DNA of 64,000 nt from an uncultured Bacteroidales bacterium (GTDB lineage Bacteria; Bacteroidota; Bacteroidia; Bacteroidales; UBA932): positions 1 through 64,000 of the forward strand of contig CAMVKH010000006.1 in the NCBI GenBank assembly GCA_947168065.1, written 5' to 3'. Below are positions 8,765-17,436 of this stretch, piece after piece. The stretch's first letter is position 1. Every line of letters starts with the position of its first letter. A program made the translations under genes and the position numbers. A model generated the notes under the pieces. It made no database searches. It was given only the letters and a program-made list of their open reading frames with translations, and had not been told where the DNA came from.

Positions 8765-10505
8765 GGGACAAAAGGGTATTAAGCTGTTCAAGATACTTGT
8801 TGAACTGTTCGCTCTTGAACTCGGAATAGTTCATCTGGCGGAGAACGTTGATGATCTCTTTGTAGTGGGAGGCGCACTGTTCGTAATTGTCGAACTGGAA
8901 CGGTACGTCACATACTTTCAGGACGAGCGAGAGCATGTATTCCTGGCGCTCCATGGGGCAGAGGGAGTCGATGGGGTCGAAGGCGTCCTGCTGCAGGATG
9001 ACGAAGTCGATGAGCTCGCTCTTCCAGAACTGCTCGTGGTAGCTGATGGGCACGCCGTCGTCGCCGAGGATGTTGATCTGCTCGGCGATCTCCTTGCCAC
9101 GGCGGATAAGGTTCTTGGCGTGGTTCACTTTCTCCACCCAGTCCTTGCCGACGCGCTCCTGAAGGTATTCGTCGACTTCGGGATACTCGAGATACTTGGA
9201 GTAGGAGTCGATGGGGTCGACGGCCGGGTAGCGCTTCTTGTCGGCGCGGGCCTGGGACAGCGAGTAGAAGCAGCGGGCCGCTTTCTTTGTCGACTCGGTC
9301 ACAGGTTCCTTGAGGTTACCGCCGGCCGGAGACACGGTACCGATGAAGGTCACGGCGCCGGTCTGCCCGTTGCGCAGTTTCACGATGCCGGCGCGGGCGT
9401 AGAAGTTCGAGATGATGGCACTCAGGTCCACCGGGAAAGCGTCGGCGCCCGGGAGTTCCTCCATGCGGTTGCTCATCTCGCGCAGCGCCTGTGCCCAGCG
9501 GGAAGTGGAGTCAGCCAGCAGCAGGGCTTTCAAGCCCATGGCACGGTAGTATTCGCAGAGGGTCATCGCGGTGTAGACGGAGGCTTCACGCGCGGCGACC
9601 GGCATGTTCGACGTGTTGCAGATGATGGTGGTGCGTTCCATCAGGTGACGGCCCGTGTGCGGGTCGATCAGCTCCGGGAACTCGGCAAAAATCTCCACCA
9701 CCTCGTTGGCACGCTCGCCGCAGGCCGCCATGACGATGATATCGGCGTCGCCCTGCTTGGCGATGGCGTGCTGCAGCACGGTCTTGCCGCAGCCGAACGG
9801 ACCCGGGATGAAACCGGTGCCGCCTTCGGCGATGGGGTTGAGGGTGTCCATGCAGCGGACGCCCGTTTCCATGATGCGGTAGGGGCGGGGTTTCTCGACA
9901 TAGCCGCCGACGGCCACTTTCACGGGCCATTTCTGCACCATCGTCACGATGTGCTCTTCTCCCTGTGCGTCGGTCAGCACGGCCATCGTGTCGTCGATCT
10001 TGTAGTCGCCTTCCGGCACGACCGACTTGACGGTGTATTCGCCCTTGAAAGAGAAGGGGACCATGATTTTGTGCGGCAGCCAGCCTTCCTTTACTTCTCC
10101 CAGCCAGTCAGCTGCATAAACGGTGTCACCCGGCTTGGCGATGGGTGTGAAATGCCAGACTTTGTCGTGGTCCAGCGGGGCGGTGTATTCACCGCGTTTG
10201 AGAAACACCCCTTCCATCGTGGCGAGGTTGTTCTGCAGGCCGTCGTAGCTGCTGGAGAGAAGGCCCGGGCCGAGCTGTACTTCGAGCATGTGGCCTTCGA
10301 ACTCCACTTTGTCGCCCTGACGCAGGCCGCGCGTACTTTCATACACCTGCACGAATGCGTTCTTGCCCGACACTTTGATGACTTCGGCCATCAGCCGGGT
10401 GTCGCCATGCACGATGTAGCAGATCTCATTCTGCGCCACGTCGCCTTCAAATCGCACTGTCACCAGGTTGGAGATGATACCGGTAACTATACCTGTTGCT
10501 TTCAT
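8754..10505 (-). CDS. ntpA: V-type ATPase catalytic subunit A
   Basis: Catalytic ATP-hydrolysing or -synthesising subunit of 583 aa. The P-loop GPFGCGKT lies at residues 235-242, preceded by the bulge region (about 110-200) that separates A-type from F-type subunits. The segment LLADSTSRWAQALREMSNRMEELPG follows near 330-355. It forms the head with NtpB. It is preceded by the DUF2764 gene (10-nt gap) and its stop overlaps the ntpB start. Confidence 0.97.
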   Translation of the reverse strand: MKATGIVTGIISNLVTVRFEGDVAQNEICYIVHGDTRLMAEVIKVSGKNAFVQVYESTRGLRQGDKVEFEGHMLEVQLGPGLLSSSYDGLQNNLATMEGVFLKRGEYTAPLDHDKVWHFTPIAKPGDTVYAADWLGEVKEGWLPHKIMVPFSFKGEYTVKSVVPEGDYKIDDTMAVLTDAQGEEHIVTMVQKWPVKVAVGGYVEKPRPYRIMETGVRCMDTLNPIAEGGTGFIPGPFGCGKTVLQHAIAKQGDADIIVMAACGERANEVVEIFAEFPELIDPHTGRHLMERTTIICNTSNMPVAAREASVYTAMTLCEYYRAMGLKALLLADSTSRWAQALREMSNRMEELPGADAFPVDLSAIISNFYARAGIVKLRNGQTGAVTFIGTVSPAGGNLKEPVTESTKKAARCFYSLSQARADKKRYPAVDPIDSYSKYLEYPEVDEYLQERVGKDWVEKVNHAKNLIRRGKEIAEQINILGDDGVPISYHEQFWKSELIDFVILQQDAFDPIDSLCPMERQEYMLSLVLKVCDVPFQFDNYEQCASHYKEIINVLRQMNYSEFKSEQFNKYLEQLNTLLSHEQ

Positions 10506-10515
10506 TATCTATACT

Positions 10516-11079
10516 TTATAATTGTTCAGCGTTGATTCCTTGGAAAGTCCCCCTTACTTCATCGACAAACTGCTGGAAGAGGCTGGCGCCCACCTTCGGA
10601 TCGAGCCTGCTCCAGCGGGCTGCGATATGGAGCCGCACCAGCAACGACAGGATCGTGTCGATGGTAAACACGTCGAATTCCACCAGTTCGGCCGCTTTGT
10701 CCCACATCAGCCGGTCGAGCAGTTTCTCCCGTTGGGCGAGGTTGTCCATCTGAAAAACGAGGTCGGCCTTCTCCAATTCGGGAAAATCCACCTGGTACGG
10801 CTTGTTTTCCAGATAGTCGACCTTGGCCAGGCGCAGCAGGCGGTCGAAGTCGAACCACTCGACGAGGAAGCGGCAGCCGGTCTGGCGGATGCCCCTGAAG
10901 AAATGGGGCTTGAGCTTTGATCCTTCAAGCCCGAATTCCAGCCAGTCCACCAGCTTTCCGTCGCTTTCGGAAAGCAAGCCTTTCACTTCGTCGACGACAG
11001 CCTTCTCGTCGACGGGGTGCTGCTCGTAGTCAAGCACCATGTCAGGGAAGCTGGCGATGATATAGGGATAATTCGCCAT
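10516..11079 (-). CDS. DUF2764 protein, V-ATPase operon component
   Basis: A 187-aa soluble protein starting MANYPYIIASFPDMVLDYEQ, a hallmark of the DUF2764 family, which is found in V-ATPase operons of Bacteroidota and Chlamydiae between subunits E and A. No catalytic motif is visible; it is predicted largely helical. Since no genes for subunits C, F or G/H are in this operon, it may take the place of a stalk subunit such as C; this is inference. Its ATG overlaps the ntpE stop by 1 nt. Confidence 0.88.
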   Translation of the reverse strand: MANYPYIIASFPDMVLDYEQHPVDEKAVVDEVKGLLSESDGKLVDWLEFGLEGSKLKPHFFRGIRQTGCRFLVEWFDFDRLLRLAKVDYLENKPYQVDFPELEKADLVFQMDNLAQREKLLDRLMWDKAAELVEFDVFTIDTILSLLVRLHIAARWSRLDPKVGASLFQQFVDEVRGTFQGINAEQL

Positions 11080-11693
11080 TATTTGCCGAAAAGGATCTTC
11101 TTGGAAGCCGGACGGAGGTACTCGCCGATGAGGGCGGTGAAGTCGTCTGCCGTAAAGCTGATCTGGTAGCCGCCGTCCTTGGGACCGATCTTGAAGCCGT
11201 TTGCCATGCCTTTGACATTCTTTACCTCGATGCCTTTCGACAGGTCCTTGACCATCTCATTGTTGAAGGCCTGTTCCAGCGCGTTCTTTGCCTGGGCGGG
11301 GAGGATGACGTCGAGTTCCTGACCGTCGGGATTGGCGGCATTGAACGCCTTGACCACCGTGGCAATCAGTTCCTTGACGAACTTTTCGTCGGAAAGCGCG
11401 GCACCGACCGGTTTGGCGACGGCCTGGGTGATGATCATGTTCTCCACCTGCTGCTGCACGGCGGAAATGGTTTGTGTGGTGGCCATCTTGAGGTCTCCTT
11501 CGACGGTGGTGCGGGTTTCAGCGGCTTTCTTTTCTGCCGCGGCCACGATGGCTTTCGCTTCGGCATTCGCCTTGTCGACAATCTCCTTGGCTTCGGCCTT
11601 GGCTTTGGCGAGCAAAGCGTCCGCCTCCTGACGGCCTTTCGACAAACCTTCGTTGTACAAACGGTCCGTCAATTCTTGCAATTTATCCTGCAT
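11079..11693 (-). CDS. ntpE: V-type ATPase subunit E (peripheral stalk)
   Basis: A 204-aa peripheral stalk subunit. Residues 1-90 form a long alanine/lysine/glutamate-rich helix (ADALLAKAKAEAKEIVDKAN) expected to pair in a coiled coil; the C-terminal half is the globular domain that caps the head. It is first in the operon, about 40 nt downstream of a Bacteroidota -7 box. The usual partner helix, subunit G/H, is not encoded nearby. Confidence 0.92.
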   Translation of the reverse strand: MQDKLQELTDRLYNEGLSKGRQEADALLAKAKAEAKEIVDKANAEAKAIVAAAEKKAAETRTTVEGDLKMATTQTISAVQQQVENMIITQAVAKPVGAALSDEKFVKELIATVVKAFNAANPDGQELDVILPAQAKNALEQAFNNEMVKDLSKGIEVKNVKGMANGFKIGPKDGGYQISFTADDFTALIGEYLRPASKKILFGK

Positions 11694-11730
11694 AGGGTGT
11701 CCGTTTTTTTTTATGTTCTAGTCTATCCAG

Positions 11731-11738
11731 CAAATTTA
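11731..11738 (-). promoter_or_regulatory. -7 box of the V-ATPase operon
   Basis: TAAATTTG on the minus strand fits the Bacteroidota TAnnTTTG consensus and lies 37 nt before the ntpE ATG. No clear -33 TTG is seen at the usual spacing. The divergent MATE gene may use TATTTTTA at 11752-11759 (last base off consensus). Confidence 0.6.
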
Positions 11739-11780
11739 CAAAGAAAATTCGTATTTTTACATATTGATTCGAGAGAGAGC

Positions 11781-13157
11781 ATGTCCAAGACAGACCAAAG
11801 AGCACTGGAGCAGGACGCCAAATTCGTGCGGATGACAACGCAGCCGGTCGGTCGGCTGGTCACTGCCATGGCAATCCCCTCCATTGTGAGCATGCTGGTC
11901 TCGGGCATCTACAATCTGGCCGATACCTTCTTTATCGGGCAGATCAACACCCCGTCGGTAGCCGCCATGGGCATCGTGTATGCCTATATGGTGCTGATCC
12001 AGTCGCTGGCCATCTTTTTCGGCCAGGGTTCGGGCAACTACATTTCCCGCGCCCTGGGCCGCCGGGAGACGGTCGACGCCGAAGAGATGGCTGCGGTCGG
12101 ACTCGGATCTTCCATCCTGACCGGCCTTTTTCTGGCAGGCGTGAGTTTCCTGACCATGCGGCCGCTCCTGACGCTGCTGGGTTCGACGGACACCATCATG
12201 CCCTATGCCGTCGACTATTTCCAATTTGTCTTGATCGGCACGCCCTTCATCATGGGCACCTTCACGCTCAACAACCAGATGCGACACCAGGGCAACGCCA
12301 TGCTCTCGATGATCGGCATCGTGTCGGGCGCCGTGCTCAATATCCTGCTCGATCCGGTACTGATTTTCGGCTTCGACCTGGGAATCCGCGGCGCCGGCAT
12401 GGCGACGGCCATCTCGCAGGCCATCGGTTTCGTGGTGATCGTGAGCATGATCGGGAAGAAGGGCTCTCTTCCCATCCGTCCCCGGCATTTCAGGCCGACG
12501 CTGCGCCGTTACCGCGATATCTCCGCAGGCGGCCTTCCTTCGCTGGCCCGCCAGGCCCTGATGAGTATTTCAGCCATCTGCCTGAACCAGATGGCATCCA
12601 ATTACGGTGACGAGGCGATCGCCGCCTTTTCGATCGTGAACCGCATCACGATGCTGGCATGCGCCGCGATGATCGGTTACGGGCAGGGTTTCCAGCCCGT
12701 GTGCGGCTTCAACTATGGGGCCGGCCTGTTCGACCGTGTCCGCAAGGCCTACTGGCACAGTTGCAGTGTATCAACGGTTTACTGCGCGGTACTGGCGTTG
12801 TTGGGCTGGTACTTTGCCGAGCCGCTGGTCTCCCTTTTCCGGGCCGACGATCCTGACGTGATCCGCATCGGTGGAGAGGTGCTCCGCTATCAGTGCTACA
12901 GTTTTCCGCTGACCGGATTTATCGTGCTGGCCAACATGTATTTGCAGAACATTCGAAAGACTATTCCAGCCATCATCATGGCTTCTTCCCGGCAGGGTAT
13001 CTTCTTCCTGCCCGCCCTTTTCATCGGACACGCCCTGTGGGGCTTCCCGGGCATTGAGATTTCCCAGGCGCTGGCCGATATCTGCTCCTTCCTTTTTGCC
13101 GTGCCTGTCGTTCTTCATACGCTCAAGGCCATGGACCACCAGCCGATTGCCCGATGA
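11781..13157 (+). CDS. MATE-family multidrug/toxin exporter
   Basis: A 458-aa cation-coupled exporter with 12 predicted membrane helices in two similar halves. The N-terminal signature PSIVSMLVSGIYNLADTFFIGQ and the matching second-half segment around ISAICLNQMASNYGDEAIAAFSIVNR place it in the MATE family near the MepA/DinF-like group. Start set at 11781 (MSKTDQRALEQD), just after a divergent promoter region; the longer frame upstream reads through the ntpE promoter and ntpE antisense and is rejected. Substrate unknown. It overlaps the next gene by 4 nt (ATGA). Confidence 0.92.
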   Translation: MSKTDQRALEQDAKFVRMTTQPVGRLVTAMAIPSIVSMLVSGIYNLADTFFIGQINTPSVAAMGIVYAYMVLIQSLAIFFGQGSGNYISRALGRRETVDAEEMAAVGLGSSILTGLFLAGVSFLTMRPLLTLLGSTDTIMPYAVDYFQFVLIGTPFIMGTFTLNNQMRHQGNAMLSMIGIVSGAVLNILLDPVLIFGFDLGIRGAGMATAISQAIGFVVIVSMIGKKGSLPIRPRHFRPTLRRYRDISAGGLPSLARQALMSISAICLNQMASNYGDEAIAAFSIVNRITMLACAAMIGYGQGFQPVCGFNYGAGLFDRVRKAYWHSCSVSTVYCAVLALLGWYFAEPLVSLFRADDPDVIRIGGEVLRYQCYSFPLTGFIVLANMYLQNIRKTIPAIIMASSRQGIFFLPALFIGHALWGFPGIEISQALADICSFLFAVPVVLHTLKAMDHQPIAR

Positions 13158-13954
13158 ATCCGATCCGTCCCATCCATTCCCCGGAGGCAATGATTACCGA
13201 AATCCGCCGTTACGGCGTCCTGCCGTTCTTCAAATGCGGCGTCCCCGGCTGGTCCGTCGAAGAACTGACGGCACCCGGCTGTTGGATCTTCGAAGACGAT
13301 GAGGCCGTGCTCGGTCCCTGGGACTGGAAGATCGATGCGGTCCGCGAGGGAGACATCGCGTACGGAAAATTCCTCGGGGGCAAAGCGGCTTTTGCCACGG
13401 TGGAATGGTATCGCGAGCTGATGAACTGGCGCCGCAGTCAGCCACGCTGGCGCATGGCGGAGGGAGGCCGTTACAAGGCTACGTCCCAAAGCGACAAGTT
13501 GATGAAGGTCCTGGCGCCGTTGGCGCTGGATGCTATCCGTACGGCGGGGGCGTTGGAAATGAAGGAATTGCGGATGATTTGCGCCCGGCGCCTCACAGCG
13601 GAGCAAATCCAAGCGCTCGGAACCCGTTACCGCCCGATGCTCACGCCGATGGTCAAGAAAAATGTGATGGACAGCGTCATTCAGTTCCTGCAGATGGGCA
13701 CCTGGACTGTCATCGGTGATTTTGAGCGCGTCTATCGCGGACCCGACCTGAGCTACAGCGGCTGGCAGCGCGCCTCCAACACCACGCCCGACGAGCTCTT
13801 CGCCGTTCCTGACCTCCCCCTCGCCGTGGCCGGCACGCGTAAGAACCCCCTCGTCACGAATCTCACGCCTGCGGCCTCCCGCGCCCGGCTCATCGCGCAC
13901 GTCCAGGAATTCTTTCCCGCCGCCGACCCGAAGGTGCTCGAGAAACTCATCTGA
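13154..13954 (+). CDS. AlkZ-related winged-helix protein
   Basis: A 266-aa soluble protein resembling the AlkZ-related (HTH_42-like, DNA glycosylase-associated) proteins of Bacteroidales. Visible features are GPWDWKIDAVREGDIAYGKF near 50-70 and a helical region near 115-175 (DAIRTAGALEMKELRMICARRL). In true AlkZ enzymes this fold unhooks interstrand cross-links, but the catalytic QxQ motif is not evident here, so glycosylase activity should not be assumed. ATGA overlap with the MATE gene suggests translational coupling. Confidence 0.6.
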   Translation: MNPIRPIHSPEAMITEIRRYGVLPFFKCGVPGWSVEELTAPGCWIFEDDEAVLGPWDWKIDAVREGDIAYGKFLGGKAAFATVEWYRELMNWRRSQPRWRMAEGGRYKATSQSDKLMKVLAPLALDAIRTAGALEMKELRMICARRLTAEQIQALGTRYRPMLTPMVKKNVMDSVIQFLQMGTWTVIGDFERVYRGPDLSYSGWQRASNTTPDELFAVPDLPLAVAGTRKNPLVTNLTPAASRARLIAHVQEFFPAADPKVLEKLI

Positions 13955-13965
13955 GCCTCGGCGGG

Positions 13966-14709
13966 CTATTTCTTCAGGAGCGAGGTGCGGATCGGGAAGG
14001 TGAAGTAGGTGTCGGGGTAGGGCTCGTTTTTGAGGACAAAGTGCCACCATTCCTCCTCAATGGGGAGGAAGCCGTGTTTGAGCATGAGCGCGCGGAGGAG
14101 CATGCGGTTGTTGTATTGTTCCTGGGTGATGCCCTTGAAGTCGGGGTGCGACTCACCGCCGAACCAGTCGAAGCCGTAGCCCATGTCAATGTCACGGCCG
14201 GTCTTCATGTCGACGAGGGTCAGGTCGGCGACGGAACCGCGGGAGTGACCGCTGCGGCGGGCGATGTAGCCCTGGTCGAACACCACGTCCTTGTCAAGAT
14301 AAGGGTAGAAATACCGTTTGGTCAGCGTGTCGGCCACATCTTCGCCCCAGCGGCAGAAGTGGTCCACGGCCATCTGCGGGCGATAGGTATCCCAGATCTT
14401 GAGGCGGTAGCCGAGGGTCATGGCTTCGTCGCTCACGGCTTTCAGGGCCTGGGCGGCCTCGCGGGTTATCAGGGCAATGGGCTCTTCGTAGCCGTCCACA
14501 CGGGTCCCCACGAAGTTGAAGGTGCTGTAATAACGCATCTCCAGGAGGACGTCGGGGACGACGTCGGTCAGGACAACAAATCCGCTCGGGTCGTCGGGAC
14601 CCAAGGACCGGCCGTTACCGCTGGCCGCCGTTTTCTGTTGCGTACCGCAAGAAACAATGATTATTGATAGAACAAAAACGAATAACGAAAAGAAGGATCT
14701 GTGTTTCAT
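13966..14709 (-). CDS. ddpX: D-Ala-D-Ala dipeptidase, VanX/DdpX type, lipoprotein
   Basis: A 247-aa zinc dipeptidase of the M15D family with a lipoprotein signal (VSC, Cys21). The active-site set is intact: Arg110 in WDTYRP, SGHSRGSVAD with His155 and Asp162 as zinc ligands, and EEEWWHF with Glu220 as base and His223 as third ligand. Membrane anchoring outside the cytoplasm suggests a role in recycling D-Ala-D-Ala or peptidoglycan turnover rather than glycopeptide resistance, because no vanH or vanA genes are near. Convergent with the AlkZ-related gene. Confidence 0.92.
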   Translation of the reverse strand: MKHRSFFSLFVFVLSIIIVSCGTQQKTAASGNGRSLGPDDPSGFVVLTDVVPDVLLEMRYYSTFNFVGTRVDGYEEPIALITREAAQALKAVSDEAMTLGYRLKIWDTYRPQMAVDHFCRWGEDVADTLTKRYFYPYLDKDVVFDQGYIARRSGHSRGSVADLTLVDMKTGRDIDMGYGFDWFGGESHPDFKGITQEQYNNRMLLRALMLKHGFLPIEEEWWHFVLKNEPYPDTYFTFPIRTSLLKK

Positions 14710-14727
14710 GGCTTGTATTGATTCTTA

Positions 14728-14735
14728 CAAAAATA
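14728..14735 (-). promoter_or_regulatory. -7 box of the VanX-type gene
   Basis: TATTTTTG on the minus strand matches TAnnTTTG, 18 nt before the ATG at 14709. The T-rich stretch upstream lacks a clear -33 element. Confidence 0.55.
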
Positions 14736-14770
14736 AGAAAAAAACAGCAATAATAGAAGTTCGCTAACAA

Positions 14771-14890
14771 GTCCGCATCAGCGGACCGCCGGAGGCCGGT
14801 ATCTTGCTAAACCATGCTCATGAATGCACGTCTCCCGGCATTAGCAAGATACTAAGGCCGGGAGGCGCGGGGTTTGGGGCAGAGCCCCAG
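14771..14890. repeat. Inverted-repeat cluster between two operons
   Basis: A 12-bp perfect inverted repeat (GTATCTTGCTAA at 14799-14810, TTAGCAAGATAC at 14841-14852) encloses 30 nt. It is flanked by GTCCGC-ATCA-GCGGAC (14771-14786) and GGGGC-AGA-GCCCC (14876-14888) hairpins. The last follows the stop of the decarboxylase beta subunit on the minus strand and may act in termination, although no T tract follows. Confidence 0.55.
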
Positions 14891-16033
14891 TTATCCGAGG
14901 AAGCCCAACAGCATACCGGCGGCGACGGCGGAGCCGATCACACCGGCCACGTTCGGGCCCATGGCATGCATCAGCAGGTAGTTCTTCGGATCGTACTCCA
15001 GGCCGACATTGTTCGACACACGGGCGGCATCCGGCACGGCCGACACACCGGAGTTGCCGATGAGCGGGTTGATCTTGTTGCCTTCCTTGAGGAACAGGTT
15101 GAAGAACTTCACGAAGAGCACGCCGGCGAAGGTGGCGATCACGAACGACAGGGCGCCGATGATGAAGATCTTCACGGATTCCCAGCGGAGGAACTGGCTG
15201 GCCTGCGTGGAGGCACCGACGGTGACACCGATCAGGATGGTGACGATGTCCACGAGCGGACCGCTGGCGGTGTTGGCAAGACGCTTGGTCACGCCGCTTT
15301 CCTTCAGCAGGTTGCCGAAGAACAGCATACCGAGGAGGGGAATACCGGACGGCACGATGAAAGCCGTGAGCAGGAAGCCGATGATCGGGAAGAGTTTCTT
15401 CTCGGTCGGGGACACCGGACGCGGCGGTTTCATGCGGATGAGGCGCTCCTTCTTGGTGGTGAGCAGGCGCATGATCGGCGGTTGGATCACCGGCACGAGG
15501 GCCATGTAGGAGTACGCCGACACGGCGATGGCACCCATCAGGGTTGGAGCCAGGCGGGACGACAGGAAGATGGCCGTCGGGCCGTCCGCACCGCCGATGA
15601 TGCCGATGGCACCGGCCTGGGCGGGGTCAAAGCCGAGGGCCAGCGAGATGGCGTAGGCACCGAAGATACCGAACTGGGCAGCGGCGCCGATCAGCAGCAG
15701 CTTCGGGTTGGCGATCAGGGAGGAGAAGTCCGTCATGGCACCGATGCCCAGGAAGATGAGCGGCGGATAGAAGCCGCGTTGCACGCCCTGGTACAGGATG
15801 TTGAGTACGGACCCTTCTTCATACACGCCGACATTCAAACCGGCGAAGAGGGGAATGTTGCCGATCAGGATACCGAATCCGATCGGAACCAGCAGCATCG
15901 GCTCCCACTCATACTTGATTGCCATGAAGATGAACGCGCATCCGATGATAATCATGATGAGGTAGCCCCACTCGAAGTTCGCGAACCCGGTGAACTGCCA
16001 GAATTGTCTCAGGTTGTCAAGGATATGTCCCAT
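14891..16033 (-). CDS. mmdB: Na+-pumping decarboxylase beta subunit (OadB/MmdB type)
   Basis: A 380-aa integral membrane subunit that decarboxylates carboxybiotin and pumps Na+ outward. The conserved GGADGPTAIF motif holds the essential Asp150; about nine to eleven hydrophobic segments surround it. The last gene of the operon, after the biotin carrier. With MmdA, the biotin carrier and the gamma-like subunit it forms the membrane enzyme converting methylmalonyl-CoA to propionyl-CoA. Confidence 0.95.
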   Translation of the reverse strand: MGHILDNLRQFWQFTGFANFEWGYLIMIIIGCAFIFMAIKYEWEPMLLVPIGFGILIGNIPLFAGLNVGVYEEGSVLNILYQGVQRGFYPPLIFLGIGAMTDFSSLIANPKLLLIGAAAQFGIFGAYAISLALGFDPAQAGAIGIIGGADGPTAIFLSSRLAPTLMGAIAVSAYSYMALVPVIQPPIMRLLTTKKERLIRMKPPRPVSPTEKKLFPIIGFLLTAFIVPSGIPLLGMLFFGNLLKESGVTKRLANTASGPLVDIVTILIGVTVGASTQASQFLRWESVKIFIIGALSFVIATFAGVLFVKFFNLFLKEGNKINPLIGNSGVSAVPDAARVSNNVGLEYDPKNYLLMHAMGPNVAGVIGSAVAAGMLLGFLG

Positions 16034-16045
16034 ATGCTTCGGGGG

Positions 16046-16483
16046 TTATGCGATTACTGCCAGGGGAGCGCCTTCGAGAACGGAGTCGCCTTTCTGCGCC
16101 TTGATGGTGACGGTACCGTCGCAAGGAGCCTCGATGGCGTTTTCCATCTTCATGGCTTCGAGCACCATGATCACCTGACCCTTGGTCACCTTGTCGCCGT
16201 CCTTGACCTTCACTTCGAGCACGACGCCCGGAAGCGGGGAGTTGACGGTGGCGCCGCCGGCGGCTGCCGGAGCGGCTGCGGGTTTCGTGGCGGGAGCCGG
16301 ACCGGCTGCAGGGGCAGCCGCGGGCTTGCTGACCACACTGATGGTCTTGGGCTTCGAGAGCGGTTTCTCGAATTCGACGTTGTAGGGTGTGCCGTTCACT
16401 TCGACCTTGGCAGCATTGCCCTCCACCTCGTCGATGGTAACGTTGTAGTTGTTACCGTTGATCTTGATTTTATATTCTTTCAT
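16046..16483 (-). CDS. mmdC: Biotin carboxyl carrier subunit
   Basis: A 145-aa biotinyl protein. Residues 45-80 form an Ala/Pro-rich flexible linker; the C-terminal biotinyl domain has the motif VLEAMKMEN with Lys112 as biotin site. It carries the carboxyl group from MmdA to the membrane subunit. It lies between the gamma-like and beta subunits, 12 nt before mmdB. Confidence 0.95.
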   Translation of the reverse strand: MKEYKIKINGNNYNVTIDEVEGNAAKVEVNGTPYNVEFEKPLSKPKTISVVSKPAAAPAAGPAPATKPAAAPAAAGGATVNSPLPGVVLEVKVKDGDKVTKGQVIMVLEAMKMENAIEAPCDGTVTIKAQKGDSVLEGAPLAVIA

Positions 16484-16503
16484 TGCTTTTCTGGGTTAGG
16501 AGG

Positions 16504-17421
16504 TTATCTTCTTTTGTTGACCGCCGGGGTCTGGCGGAGCGTGTAGATCTTCGAGCTCCACGGCGAATAGGTGCGGTCGGTGTGATGGAGCGTCACGACG
16601 AAACTCTCTTCATCGTGGTTTTCATCGTCTTCCTGGTACAGGTGCATGGCCGTGGCGATGGCCGCATAGACCTCGCCGGGAACCTCACCATAAGAGGATT
16701 CTGTAACATCCGTACCGGAAGCTGCGGCGGAGCGCTTCTTGCCGGCTTTGATGTTGGCATTGCCGATGGACTTGAAGATGAAATAGAGGATAATGAGCGC
16801 CAGGAACACCACTGACATGGCCGTGAGGGCAAGGATCCATCCATACGGGTCGATTTCCTTCATGCGGTCGGGCTTCGCAGCCTTGTCGATCAGGGAGTTG
16901 TTGGTGCTCGGAGAAGTGCGGTCAAGCACGGTCCATCCTTCACCGGATCCGTCTATGGAGCCGATGCCGTCTTCAACGCGTCCGAAAGCGACGTTCTCGC
17001 CCAGGTCGTGGCGGACGGGGATGCGGTCGATGATGGTCTTGCCGTCACCTTTGGTGAAGATGATCTCTTTGGCGTTGGCCAGGTCGAACGATACGTGGAA
17101 CGTACCGCGATAAGGCTGGTTGTCCGCCCAGAAAAGGACGTGCTGGCGGGGCTTGATCTTGGTCTGCAAGTCGCCGCCCGGGATAGCGTATTTCTTGAGG
17201 TTGGCGGGATCGTCGGACAGGAAGCATCCGGCGATGTCCACCGTGCCATAGGAGGAGTTGAAGAGCTCGATCCATGCATTCTGCTGTCCGAAGTCATCCT
17301 GGAAGTCGTCGGTATTGACCACCAGGTATTCGTTCAAGCGCATGGCGTCCTGGCTCTGCGCTCCTGCCGTGAAGCACAGTACCAAGCCGACAACCGTCAG
17401 GAACAGTTTGAGTTGTTTCAT
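16504..17421 (-). CDS. Lamin-tail domain fused to OadG-like gamma subunit
   Basis: A 305-aa protein with three parts: a signal peptide (1-21), a lamin-tail-like beta domain (about 25-170; RLNEYLVVN...AWIELFNSS...DIAGCFLSDD), then one membrane helix (about 195-217) and a cytoplasmic tail. The helix plus tail ending YSPWSSKIYTLRQTP resembles the short gamma subunit (OadG) that anchors Na+-pumping decarboxylases. Position between mmdA and the biotin carrier, where the gamma gene is expected, supports this. Classical OadG has under 100 residues, so the large extracytoplasmic lamin-tail part is the odd feature; its binding partner is unknown. Confidence 0.8.
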   Translation of the reverse strand: MKQLKLFLTVVGLVLCFTAGAQSQDAMRLNEYLVVNTDDFQDDFGQQNAWIELFNSSYGTVDIAGCFLSDDPANLKKYAIPGGDLQTKIKPRQHVLFWADNQPYRGTFHVSFDLANAKEIIFTKGDGKTIIDRIPVRHDLGENVAFGRVEDGIGSIDGSGEGWTVLDRTSPSTNNSLIDKAAKPDRMKEIDPYGWILALTAMSVVFLALIILYFIFKSIGNANIKAGKKRSAAASGTDVTESSYGEVPGEVYAAIATAMHLYQEDDENHDEESFVVTLHHTDRTYSPWSSKIYTLRQTPAVNKRR

Positions 17422-17436
17422 ACGTTGCAGGTTTGG

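Noticed and set aside
13966..14709. Glycopeptide resistance locus
   Set aside because: The VanX-type enzyme is a lipoprotein outside the cytoplasm and there are no vanH, vanA or vanRS genes around.
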